DNA of 29,090 nucleotides. Origin: JBCCAG01 sp050330955. Its GTDB lineage: Bacteria; Cyanobacteriota; Cyanobacteriia; CAKZMO01. The notes beneath the pieces were generated by a model. That model saw only the letters and a program-made list of their open reading frames with translations, did no database searches and had not been told where the DNA came from. The first letter of the stretch is position 1, and the number at the start of each line of letters is the position of its first letter. The DNA lies in assembly GCA_050330955.1 (NCBI GenBank), contig JBHJHJ010000162.1, positions 1 through 29,090 of the forward strand. Direction: 5' to 3'. Position numbers and translations under genes: made by a program. This document shows positions 7,564 through 13,853 of this stretch, piece by piece.

Positions 7564-7609
7564 TGCTTCAAGCTGTAATCCAGCCCTTCACAGCCTGCTG
7601 CTTGAAGCA
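7564..7609 (-). repeat. Long inverted repeat in the amt leader
   Basis: TGCTTCAAGC (7564-7573) and GCTTGAAGCA (7600-7609) are a perfect 10-bp inverted repeat with a 26-nt loop. It falls between the candidate NtcA-dependent promoter and the amt start, so it would be in the 5' untranslated RNA. It has no T run and matches neither a terminator nor the glutamine riboswitch as far as I can tell. Confidence 0.5.
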
Positions 7610-7661
7610 ATTGCTATCAAACAATAGGCGTGAAGAGCAGCCACAAACTGAGACGCAATCG

Positions 7662-7763
7662 GGATCAGCACCGGTTCATCGATTGCACCAGGTATACGGC
7701 GAGCGTTCTGTAGTCCAAGATACAATTCAGTTCGCGCCGGGCGAGATTGTTACGTTTATTTAG
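7662..7763 (+). pseudogene. Truncated ABC-transporter ATPase N-terminus (ZnuC-like remnant)
   Basis: The plus-strand frame reads HRLHQVYGERSVVQ, then FAPGEIVTFI and a TAG stop at 7761-7763. This is how ABC ATPases of the metal-uptake ZnuC type begin: a Y-loop aromatic, then GEIVT(L/F)IGPNG. The frame ends just before the Walker A glycine would appear, and no Walker A follows in any frame I can read. The break coincides with a HIP1 octamer (7763-7770). The call rests on about 30 residues, so it is tentative. An ancestral start is not identifiable. Confidence 0.4.
7682..7724 (-). promoter_or_regulatory. Candidate NtcA-activated promoter of amt
   Basis: TGTAGTCCAAGATACA (7709-7724) fits the NtcA consensus GTA-N8-TAC and has the flanking T and A. 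On the minus strand, 22 nt after TAC comes TGCAAT (7687-7682), one base off the usual TAN3T -10 box at the expected spacing. NtcA activation of amt genes is well established in cyanobacteria. The site lies inside what looks like a decayed ATPase gene, and it implies a leader of about 240 nt. Both points lower my confidence. Confidence 0.5.
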
Positions 7764-7893
7764 CGATCGCTTTACCCTAAAAATTCTATGGCGTTAGTCA
7801 CCTTGCCTTAGCACACTTTCCATTGTGTAGTAGGAGCATTTTGAAGCTAAGCACTCTCCTTTGCACAAGCGTTTGGAATCAGGGCTAGGGGGA

Positions 7894-8142
7894 TCACGAA
7901 GTTTTACAGCCTGTGGTGAAATCGGGGCATCCAATGGCGTCTTCTGATAAGGCCACTGAAGGCCGAACAGAACACTTTAGGTAGTAGCTATTGGTGAAGA
8001 ACTGACAGCGCGCACAGGGGATTTCGTGCATCCTTTGCGCACGCTCAAAGCTGTCGCGGCAGATGGTCCAGAGACTCCAGGCCGTTAAACCGACGGTTCC
8101 CCAGGCCACTAAGCTGCAGATAGGAGCAAATAATCTAGCCAT
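7894..8142 (-). CDS. Small Cys-rich membrane-anchored protein, conserved-hypothetical type
   Basis: The protein has 82 residues. An N-terminal hydrophobic segment (about 5-28) is followed by a soluble part with a cysteine pattern: CARC (43, 46), Cys57, Cys72 and Cys79, set in CARCQFFTNSYYLKCSVRPS. CxxC-x10-C-x14-C could bind zinc or an Fe-S cluster. The motif resembles a family I associate with cyanobacterial genomes; its function is unknown to me. AGAGAG lies 6-11 nt before the ATG at 8142. It is divergent from the peroxiredoxin gene, which raises the idea of a shared redox response, but that is speculation. Confidence 0.72.
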   Translation of the reverse strand: MARLFAPICSLVAWGTVGLTAWSLWTICRDSFERAQRMHEIPCARCQFFTNSYYLKCSVRPSVALSEDAIGCPDFTTGCKTS

Positions 8143-8538
8143 TGGCTCTCTTGTATGTAGGCTTTCTTCTAAATGGGGTTATGCCGAATTAATCAGGCAG
8201 GTGATGCGTTGCGTTAAACCCGTGGGGCGATCGCCATACTTTTACGCTGCCATGCTTTTAAAAGGGTAGCGACATCGCGTATCGAGGAGGCCGTTTGTAA
8301 CGCTAAGTCGTGTAACGTTTTGTAGCGTTGGCCACTTTAATATTGCGTTAGTTCAGGCGCCATTGTAGCGACAGCTCTACCTTTAAACCTGCGCTGTGCA
8401 GAAGGTTGGGGGGTCTGCCTTAACAAAGAGCTAAATTCCGACTGGAAAACCGGGGATTATGGCATGATGGGACGTAGATACGCGGTCAAAATGATTGCCC
8501 TAGATACTAATCCTGAACAAAAGAAGGAGAATTCACTT
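8143..8538. promoter_or_regulatory. Divergent intergenic region with repeated TGTAAC/TGTAGC motifs
   Basis: This is the 396-base spacer between the Cys-rich protein and the peroxiredoxin. It contains TGTAAC at 8296 and 8311, and TGTAGC at 8321 and 8364. AACGCTA (8299-8305) and TAGCGTT (8323-8329) form a 7-bp inverted repeat. The reverse complement, GTTACA, is the half-site of the RpaB/HLR1 box, but the 15-bp spacing is not the canonical 10. A HIP1 octamer lies near 8227. I see no gene here. Confidence 0.35.
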
Positions 8539-9177
8539 ATGGCATTGCAATTGGGTGATACTGTTCCCAACTTCCAGCAGAGCACCAGCGAAGGGAACAT
8601 TGATTTCTACAAGTGGGCTGGCGATAGCTGGGTGGTCCTGTTTTCACACCCTGCAGACTACACCCCCGTTTGCACGACCGAGCTGGGTGAAGTTGCAAAG
8701 CTGAAGCCTGAGTTTGATAAGCGCAACACAAAGGTAATTGCGCTCAGCGTTGACGACGCCGACTCTCATTCCGGCTGGATTGGCGACATCAACGAGACCC
8801 AAGGCACGACCGTTAACTATCCCATCATTGCTGACGCAGATAAGAAGGTTTCTGATCTGTACGGCATGATTCATCCCAACGCTAACGCTAAGGTTACGGT
8901 GCGCACTGTGTTTGTCATCGATCCTCAGAAAAAGGTTCGTCTGACGATTACCTATCCTCCCAGCACAGGCCGGAACTTTGAGGAGATTTTGCGGGTAATT
9001 GATTCGCTCCAGCTGACTGACAATTACAAAGTTGCGACACCCGTAAATTGGAAAGATGGCGAAGACTGCGTCATTGTGCCCTCCATCAAGGATGAGACGG
9101 AGCTGAAGGAGCGCTTTCCTAAAGGCTACACCGAGGTTAAGCCTTACCTGCGGATGACTCCTCAGCCCAATAAATAG
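8539..9177 (+). CDS. 1-Cys peroxiredoxin (Prx6 family)
   Basis: The protein has 212 residues from the ATG at 8539, preceded by AAGGAG at an ideal distance; an upstream ATG at 8464 would add 25 unconserved residues. The peroxidatic motif HPADYTPVCTTELG places Cys45 in PVCTTE. The long C-terminal domain (ATPVNWKDGEDCVIVPSI and YLRMTPQP) is typical of the Prx6 subgroup. That group uses one catalytic cysteine and reduces hydrogen peroxide and alkyl hydroperoxides in the cytoplasm. A second Cys in GEDC is common in this group and is not a 2-Cys resolving residue. The gene ends in a 13-bp hairpin shared with convergent ndhN. Confidence 0.95.
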   Translation: MALQLGDTVPNFQQSTSEGNIDFYKWAGDSWVVLFSHPADYTPVCTTELGEVAKLKPEFDKRNTKVIALSVDDADSHSGWIGDINETQGTTVNYPIIADADKKVSDLYGMIHPNANAKVTVRTVFVIDPQKKVRLTITYPPSTGRNFEEILRVIDSLQLTDNYKVATPVNWKDGEDCVIVPSIKDETELKERFPKGYTEVKPYLRMTPQPNK

Positions 9178-9200
9178 GGCAATTAGAGGCTGCTTTATAT

Positions 9201-9237
9201 GAAGAGGCTCGCAAAACCGTTTTCTGCGAGCCTCTTC
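9201..9237. terminator. Bidirectional hairpin between convergent genes
   Basis: GAAGAGGCTCGCA (9201-9213) and TGCGAGCCTCTTC (9225-9237) pair over 13 bp with an 11-nt loop. It lies between the peroxiredoxin and ndhN stops. No long T run follows on either strand. Confidence 0.7.
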
Positions 9238-9265
9238 CATGTGCTGAGGGAGATTTTTAGCTCAC

Positions 9266-9742
9266 TTAAGCTGCTGGTAGCGCCTGCTCCAACGGCTTCC
9301 AGGAAAATTCGCGATCGCCACCCATCTCGATGGCAACCTTAATGCGGGGCTCGCTGCTGGGCAGCTGGGCCAAAAACGCCAGCTCTTGCTTCGCAAGAAT
9401 ATTGCCCTCCAGTAGCCACAACACCAATCCCTTGGATTTCGACGGCAGTTGCTCAAGCCGGTAGCGAGCAATGGGCGGAATATAGTAGCGATAGCCGACC
9501 GCACCATCGGTGCCAATATCTTTTTTGCCGAGGTGAGGGGGGCGGATGCCGTGTACATCAAGAAGATATGCGGCGGGGTCGCCCAGCCCACGCGCGGGCA
9601 TGACCATCACGTCATAGCCCGCTCCTCTAACCCTGCGCTGATAGCGTCCCTCGTGACCGCCTTCTAGGGGCATGTAGACCGCCAAAGCACCTGCATTCAA
9701 CAGGTCACCCATAAATTTCTTACCGCTAATGAGCAGTGCCAT
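9266..9742 (-). CDS. ndhN: NAD(P)H-quinone oxidoreductase subunit N
   Basis: The protein has 158 residues, the usual length for NdhN. Recognisable blocks include GALAVYMPLEGGHEGRYQRR, HGIRPPHLGKK, an AVGYRYYIPPI segment and QLPSKSKGLVLWLLEGNILAKQEL. NdhN is a peripheral subunit of the photosynthetic NDH-1 complex found in cyanobacteria and chloroplasts. It helps build the connecting arm and the ferredoxin-side module on the thylakoid membrane, serving cyclic electron flow and respiration. The gene is not beside other ndh genes, as is common. It is convergent with the peroxiredoxin gene. The ATG at 9742 lacks an obvious Shine-Dalgarno sequence. Confidence 0.95.
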   Translation of the reverse strand: MALLISGKKFMGDLLNAGALAVYMPLEGGHEGRYQRRVRGAGYDVMVMPARGLGDPAAYLLDVHGIRPPHLGKKDIGTDGAVGYRYYIPPIARYRLEQLPSKSKGLVLWLLEGNILAKQELAFLAQLPSSEPRIKVAIEMGGDREFSWKPLEQALPAA

Positions 9743-9810
9743 CTGCCTATATTCCCCTTACCTAGTGGTCCAGATCAATGCTAATCCTACTGTGACTTAC
9801 TCATGCCGCG

Positions 9811-9841
9811 GACGCAAGACCTAAACACGGGGTCTTGCATC
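9811..9841. repeat. Hairpin upstream of ndhN
   Basis: GCAAGACC (9814-9821) and GGTCTTGC (9831-9838) pair over 8 bp with a 9-nt loop; GA/TC outside adds two pairs beyond a mismatch. It lies about 70-100 nt upstream of the ndhN ATG and could be in its leader RNA. Confidence 0.45.
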
Positions 9842-9975
9842 CACGACAGCGGAACTGGGCTGATTGGCTGATTGGGGCATGAGCGACCCAAGATTCAATC
9901 AATTTGGCTCGGAAGAGTAGACATCCTAAATTTGATCGCGTATGATTAGAAACTGGATTGGGAAAACGCCGCGGC

Positions 9976-10032
9976 CCAAAGGTGCTGCGATTGCAGTTTA
10001 ATGCTGCAAGTTTCTTGCTAGAGCACTTTTGG
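9976..10032. repeat. Two-tier inverted-repeat element in the ndhN-rplC spacer
   Basis: CCAAAGGTGCT (9976-9986) pairs with AGCACTTTTGG (10022-10032) over 11 positions, one of them G-T on the plus strand. Inside, TTGCAG (9991-9996) and CTGCAA (10004-10009) form a second stem with a 7-nt loop. GGCTC (10031-10035) and GAGCC (10048-10052) could form another stem. There is no T tract. It may be a small RNA or a leader structure, and I do not recognise it as a known family. Confidence 0.4.
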
Positions 10033-10102
10033 CTCAAAGGCAAGACCGAGCCTGCCTCTGAAAAAGTAGCGCGTTTTACTAAACCATAGTCTCAACTGGG
10101 AA

Positions 10103-10121
10103 ATTAGTGTGCTACACTAAT
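10103..10121 (+). promoter_or_regulatory. Palindromic operator-like site overlapping a putative extended -10 for the rplC operon
   Basis: ATTAGTGT-GCT-ACACTAAT is a perfect 8-bp inverted repeat with a 3-nt centre. Within it, TGCTACACT reads as an extended -10 (TG-N-TACACT, hexamer at 10113-10118). No good -35 is visible, which fits an extended -10 or an activator-dependent promoter. Transcription starting near 10125 would leave a leader of about 320 nt before rplC. The binding protein is unknown. Confidence 0.4.
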
Positions 10122-10183
10122 GAACCTGTCACGGGCTTGAATGATTCCCGCAAGAGAGTCGAATCCCGTAATAAGAGGATCGA

Positions 10184-10219
10184 ATGGCCACAGCGGATAC
10201 TGTAGAGTCTTTAGGCTAA
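10184..10219 (+). CDS. Possible 11-codon upstream ORF (leader peptide) before rplC
   Basis: An ATG at 10184 preceded by AAGAGGA at good spacing encodes MATADTVESLG and stops with TAA at 10217-10219. It lies in the long spacer between the putative promoter and rplC. Such a short frame with a good ribosome binding site may be a leader peptide or chance. Codon content does not suggest amino-acid attenuation. Confidence 0.25.
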   Translation: MATADTVESLG

Positions 10220-10445
10220 CTACAAGTCCCGGCTATCCATCTGTGTTTTGTCACCTCAATTCGGAGATAAGGGCGTTTTAGGTAGGCTTACAGCTTGCTC
10301 TAATCGACCTGGTTTTTCCGGCGACGATACTTAGCCGCTCAAGCTTTGCTCTGGTTTGCGATCGCGCAATTACCCTGCGGAGCCTTGCTTGGTGCTGGCG
10401 AAGTATTGCGCACAACGTATAGCTCTTTAGGGAGGCCTGTTCGCT

Positions 10446-11075
10446 ATGGCTGTCGGTATTCTTGGCACAAAACTCGGCATGACCCAGGTCTTTGATGACC
10501 AGGGCCGCGCTATTCCGGTTACTGTTGTTCAGGCAGGGCCCTGTACTGTAACGCAGGTGAAGTCCAACGAGACGGACGGCTACACCGCTGTTCAAGTAGG
10601 CTACGGTGAAGCACCAGAAAAAGCGCTCAACAGGCCGCGGTTAGGGCACCTTAAAAAATCCGGAGCCTCTCCTGTACGGCATTTGCGAGAATATCGTACG
10701 CCAGATGTGGGCTCGTTTGAGCTGGGTCAGCAGATCACAGTGGAGACCTTTGAAGCGGGTCAGCTTGTGGACGTCATCGGTACCAGCATTGGTAAAGGCT
10801 TCGCTGGCTACCAAAAGCGCCACAATTTCCACCGAGGCCCCATGTCCCACGGCTCCAAGAATCACCGACTACCGGGTTCAATTGGTGCAGGTACAACGCC
10901 GGGACGAATTTATCCGGGCAAGCACATGGCCGGGCGTATGGGAGGCGAGCGCGTTACCGTGCGTAAGCTCCCCATCGTCCAGATAGACAGCGATCGCAAT
11001 CTCCTATTGATTAAGGGCGCTGTTCCAGGCAAGCCTGGCACCTTTTTGGATATTCGTCCGACCCGAAAGTGGTAG
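10446..11075 (+). CDS. rplC: 50S ribosomal protein L3
   Basis: The protein has 209 residues beginning MAVGILGTKLGMTQVFDDQG, the classic L3 start. The central loop GSIGAGTTPGRIYPGKHMAG reaches towards the peptidyl-transferase centre. L3 is one of the first proteins to assemble on 23S rRNA. It opens the S10-type cluster here; rpsJ, which leads the E. coli operon, is absent. GGAGG at 10431-10435 supports the ATG at 10446. Confidence 0.98.
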   Translation: MAVGILGTKLGMTQVFDDQGRAIPVTVVQAGPCTVTQVKSNETDGYTAVQVGYGEAPEKALNRPRLGHLKKSGASPVRHLREYRTPDVGSFELGQQITVETFEAGQLVDVIGTSIGKGFAGYQKRHNFHRGPMSHGSKNHRLPGSIGAGTTPGRIYPGKHMAGRMGGERVTVRKLPIVQIDSDRNLLLIKGAVPGKPGTFLDIRPTRKW

Positions 11076-11130
11076 GCGAATCGCGGACTCAGCTGCGGTA
11101 CATGACTAGCGACAAGGTGAAAGAGGGAAG

Positions 11131-11763
11131 ATGGTAGACTGCGTTATTCAAAATTGGCAAGGTGAGGAGGCGGGCAGCGCTTCGGTGGACTTGGCGATCG
11201 CCAGTAGCGAAACCGCAGGACACATCGTTCACCGAGCCCTGGTACGACAGATGGCGAATGCCCGCCAGGGCACGGCCTCTGCAAAGACGCGGGCTGAAGT
11301 GCGCGGCGGCGGCAGGAAGCCCTGGCGCCAAAAGGGCACGGGCCGAGCTCGGGCTGGGTCAAGCCGCTCGCCCCTATGGAAAGGTGGTGGCGTAATCTTC
11401 GGCCCCAAGCCCAGGGATTATAGCCAGAAGATGAATCGCAAAGAGCGGCGGCTGGCGTTGAGAACTGCGTTTCAAAGCCGCACCGACAGCTTGAGTGTGG
11501 TTGAAGATTTTGCTGAACAGCTCACCCGTCCGAAGACCAAGGAATTTGTCTCAGCTTTGACGCGCTGGGGCGTTGATGCAGGTGAGAAGGTGCTGTTGAT
11601 TGTGTCGGGTAAGGACGAAAATGTCTATCTCTCTGCCCGCAATGTCCCCACCGTGAAGCTAATTCTAGCGGACAACCTCAACATCCGTGACCTGCTGGCT
11701 GCTGACCGCGTAGTGGTTACGGCATCGGCATTAGAGCGAGTGAAGGAGAACTACAGTGCCTAA
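11131..11763 (+). CDS. rplD: 50S ribosomal protein L4
   Basis: The protein has 210 residues. The conserved loop RGGGRKPWRQKGTGRARAGS (about residues 59-78) lines the exit tunnel, followed by GGGVIFGPKPRDYS. L4 binds 23S rRNA early in assembly and in E. coli represses its own operon; whether it does so in cyanobacteria is not known from this sequence. GAGGGAAG precedes the ATG. The 3' end overlaps the rplW start by 8 nt, indicating translational coupling. Confidence 0.98.
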   Translation: MVDCVIQNWQGEEAGSASVDLAIASSETAGHIVHRALVRQMANARQGTASAKTRAEVRGGGRKPWRQKGTGRARAGSSRSPLWKGGGVIFGPKPRDYSQKMNRKERRLALRTAFQSRTDSLSVVEDFAEQLTRPKTKEFVSALTRWGVDAGEKVLLIVSGKDENVYLSARNVPTVKLILADNLNIRDLLAADRVVVTASALERVKENYSA

Positions 11764-12058
11764 ATTTAGCGATCGCGACCTGCCCGACCTGATTCGGCGC
11801 CCCTTGGTGACTGAAAAAGCGACGATTGCTCTTGAGGACAACAAGTATCTGTTTGAGGTCGATCCAAGAGCTTCAAAGTCTGACATTAGGGCAGCGATTG
11901 AGTCTCTCTTTGACGTCACCGTCATTAAGATCAACACTCAAAATCCGCCCTACAAGACTCGCCGCATGGGCCGTTTTATAGGACGCAAGCCCCACTATAA
12001 AAAGGCCACGGTCACCCTTGCGCCGGGAGATTCAATCATGCTCTTCCCCGACGTTTAA
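11756..12058 (+). CDS. rplW: 50S ribosomal protein L23
   Basis: The protein has 100 residues from a GTG at 11756, with GAAGGAG upstream inside the end of rplD. It contains LIRRPLVTEKA near the N-terminus and NPPYKTRRMGRFIGRKPHYK, the L23 rRNA-binding hallmark. L23 sits at the tunnel exit and docks trigger factor and SRP. The 8-nt overlap with rplD suggests coupled translation. Confidence 0.97.
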   Translation: MPKFSDRDLPDLIRRPLVTEKATIALEDNKYLFEVDPRASKSDIRAAIESLFDVTVIKINTQNPPYKTRRMGRFIGRKPHYKKATVTLAPGDSIMLFPDV

Positions 12059-12118
12059 ACGCTTACGTAACGTCTTTCAAGACTCACTCATCCAGCAGTC
12101 CAGTCACCAACGGTAATC

Positions 12119-12982
12119 ATGGGAATTCGATCCTTCCGACCCTATACCCCAGGAACGCGAGAGCGCGTAATTTCAGACTTTTCTGAGATTACCCGCAGCA
12201 AACCAGAGAAGTCTCTGGTGAAGCGTGTACACCGAGCCAAGGGCCGCAACAACCGAGGCGTCATCACCTGTCGGCATCGGGGCGGCGGCCACAAGCGGCT
12301 TTACCGTATGGTCGATTTTCGGCGGAATAAGCACGGCATTGCGGCCGAAGTGGTTTCGGTTGAGTACGATCCCAACCGCAACGCCCGCATCTCTCTAGTT
12401 CAGTACGAGGACGGCGAGAAGCGCTATATTCTTCATCCCGAGAACCTGGCGGTAGGGACAACCATTATTTCAGGTCCCAATGCGCCGTTTGAGGTCGGCA
12501 ACGCGCTTCCTTTAGGCAACATTCCCCTGGGCACGCTAGTCCACAATGTGGAACTTTACCCCGGTCGGGGAGGGCAAATTGTGCGCGCGGCGGGAACCTC
12601 GGCACAGGTCGTCGCGAAGGAAGGAGACCTAGTGACCCTGAAGATGCCTTCATCTGAGGTGCGTCTGGTGCGGCGAGAATGCTACGCCACTATTGGCTCT
12701 GTGGGCAACTCAGAGATGCGCAACATGAGCTTGGGTAAAGCGGGCCGTAAGCGCTGGCTGGGCCGCAGGCCCGAAGTTCGCGGTAGCGTGATGAACCCGG
12801 TGGATCACCCCCATGGCGGCGGCGAGGGCCGAGCCCCCATTGGTCGTAGCCAACCTGTAACGCCATGGGGTAAGCCTGCGCTGGGCAAGAAAACGCGCAA
12901 AAAGAAGAAGCAGAGCAACGCGATGATTGTCCGCCGCCGTCGCCGCTCCTCTAAGCGGGGCCGAGGCGGTCGTAACGCTTAA
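12119..12982 (+). CDS. rplB: 50S ribosomal protein L2
   Basis: The protein has 287 residues. It has the RNA-binding core with GRNNRGVITCRHRGGGHKR and the C-terminal NPVDHPHGGGEGRAPIGR block. His230 is the equivalent of the E. coli residue next to the peptidyl-transferase centre. The tail is very basic (KKTRKKKKQ and RRRRRSSKRGRGG). No Shine-Dalgarno sequence is evident before the ATG at 12119. It lies 60 nt after rplW. Confidence 0.98.
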   Translation: MGIRSFRPYTPGTRERVISDFSEITRSKPEKSLVKRVHRAKGRNNRGVITCRHRGGGHKRLYRMVDFRRNKHGIAAEVVSVEYDPNRNARISLVQYEDGEKRYILHPENLAVGTTIISGPNAPFEVGNALPLGNIPLGTLVHNVELYPGRGGQIVRAAGTSAQVVAKEGDLVTLKMPSSEVRLVRRECYATIGSVGNSEMRNMSLGKAGRKRWLGRRPEVRGSVMNPVDHPHGGGEGRAPIGRSQPVTPWGKPALGKKTRKKKKQSNAMIVRRRRRSSKRGRGGRNA

Positions 12983-13040
12983 CTGCCGATAACTGCTGCC
13001 TAGCTAATTACTCTGGAGTTTTTTATCTGAGGTCTACGCT

Positions 13041-13319
13041 ATGTCTCGCTCCCTAAAAAAAGGTCCATTTATTGCTGACCATCTGCTCAGCAAGATTGAA
13101 GCGCTTAACGCTAAAGGCGATAAGCAGGTGATCAAAACCTGGTCTCGAGCCTCTACAATTTTGCCCCAGATGATTGGCCACACCATTGCGGTTCATAACG
13201 GTCGCCAGCACGTTCCCGTGTTTATTACCGAACAGATGGTGGGACATAAGCTAGGGGAGTTTGCGCCGACGCGGACATTTCGAGGCCACGCCAAAAGCGA
13301 CAAGAAAGCGCGGCGCTAA
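13041..13319 (+). CDS. rpsS: 30S ribosomal protein S19
   Basis: The protein has 92 residues, full length, starting MSRSLKKGPFIADHLL, the S19 signature, and containing TIAVHNGRQHVPVFITEQMVGH. S19 binds the head of 16S rRNA with S13 and contacts the A-site tRNA region. TGAGGT upstream is the ribosome binding site. Confidence 0.98.
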   Translation: MSRSLKKGPFIADHLLSKIEALNAKGDKQVIKTWSRASTILPQMIGHTIAVHNGRQHVPVFITEQMVGHKLGEFAPTRTFRGHAKSDKKARR

Positions 13320-13379
13320 CCATAGCAGCCGGCACCGGATAAGCACCTAACGAATGGGCTAGACCAATAGGAGAAAGTT

Positions 13380-13736
13380 ATGGCTGTAGGGACAAATGAC
13401 GTAAAAGCGATCGCCCGGTACATCCGGATGTCGCCCCATAAGGTGCGCCGGGTCCTCGATCAAATCCGAGGGCGGAGCTACCGGGAGGCGCTGATCATTC
13501 TGGAATTTATGCCGTATAGGGCGTGCGAGCCCATACTCAAGGTTTTGCGCTCAGCCGTTGCCAATGCTGAGAACAATGAGGGCTACGATCCCCGGACGCT
13601 GGTAATTAGCCAAGCGTTCGCTGACCAGGGCCCTGTGCTCAAGCGCTATCGGCCTCGCGCTCAGGGCCGAGCTTATCAAATTCGTAAGCCGACGTGCCAT
13701 ATCACCATTGCAGTGGCCCCCGACGAAGACGAGTAA
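13380..13736 (+). CDS. rplV: 50S ribosomal protein L22
   Basis: The protein has 118 residues with YIRMSPHKVRRVLDQIRGRS near the N-terminus and a C-terminal KRYRPRAQGRAYQIRKPTCH, the beta-hairpin that narrows the exit tunnel and is a known macrolide-resistance hotspot. TAGGAG lies at the right distance before the ATG. A 117-nt spacer with a weak 6-bp hairpin (GTCGGA/TCCGAC, 13738-13765) separates it from rpsC. Confidence 0.97.
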   Translation: MAVGTNDVKAIARYIRMSPHKVRRVLDQIRGRSYREALIILEFMPYRACEPILKVLRSAVANAENNEGYDPRTLVISQAFADQGPVLKRYRPRAQGRAYQIRKPTCHITIAVAPDEDE

Positions 13737-13853
13737 TGTCGGAATCGTGCCTGATTTCATCCGACGTTCAAGGCGCGAAAGAAAAGCCGAAAGGCTGATA
13801 TAGATATACCGAACCCTTAGCCAGACCCTAGCCATCGAACGAGAGAGCACACT

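Noticed and set aside
7434..7680. Glutamine riboswitch (glnA or downstream-peptide motif) in the amt leader
   Set aside because: I could not find the conserved core sequences of these motifs on the minus strand.
8296..8316. Canonical HLR1 box for RpaB
   Set aside because: The GTTACA half-sites are 15 bp apart instead of 10, so it is only HLR1-like.
8464..8538. Upstream start for the peroxiredoxin, adding 25 residues
   Set aside because: The added residues are not typical of the family, and the ATG at 8539 has an ideal AAGGAG.
9801..10043. 80-residue minus-strand open frame in the ndhN-rplC spacer
   Set aside because: No ribosome binding site, composition unlike a protein, no recognisable motif, and it overlaps inverted repeats.
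10278..10595. 105-residue minus-strand open frame overlapping the rplC start
   Set aside because: It lies antisense to the conserved rplC start and leader and shows no domain.
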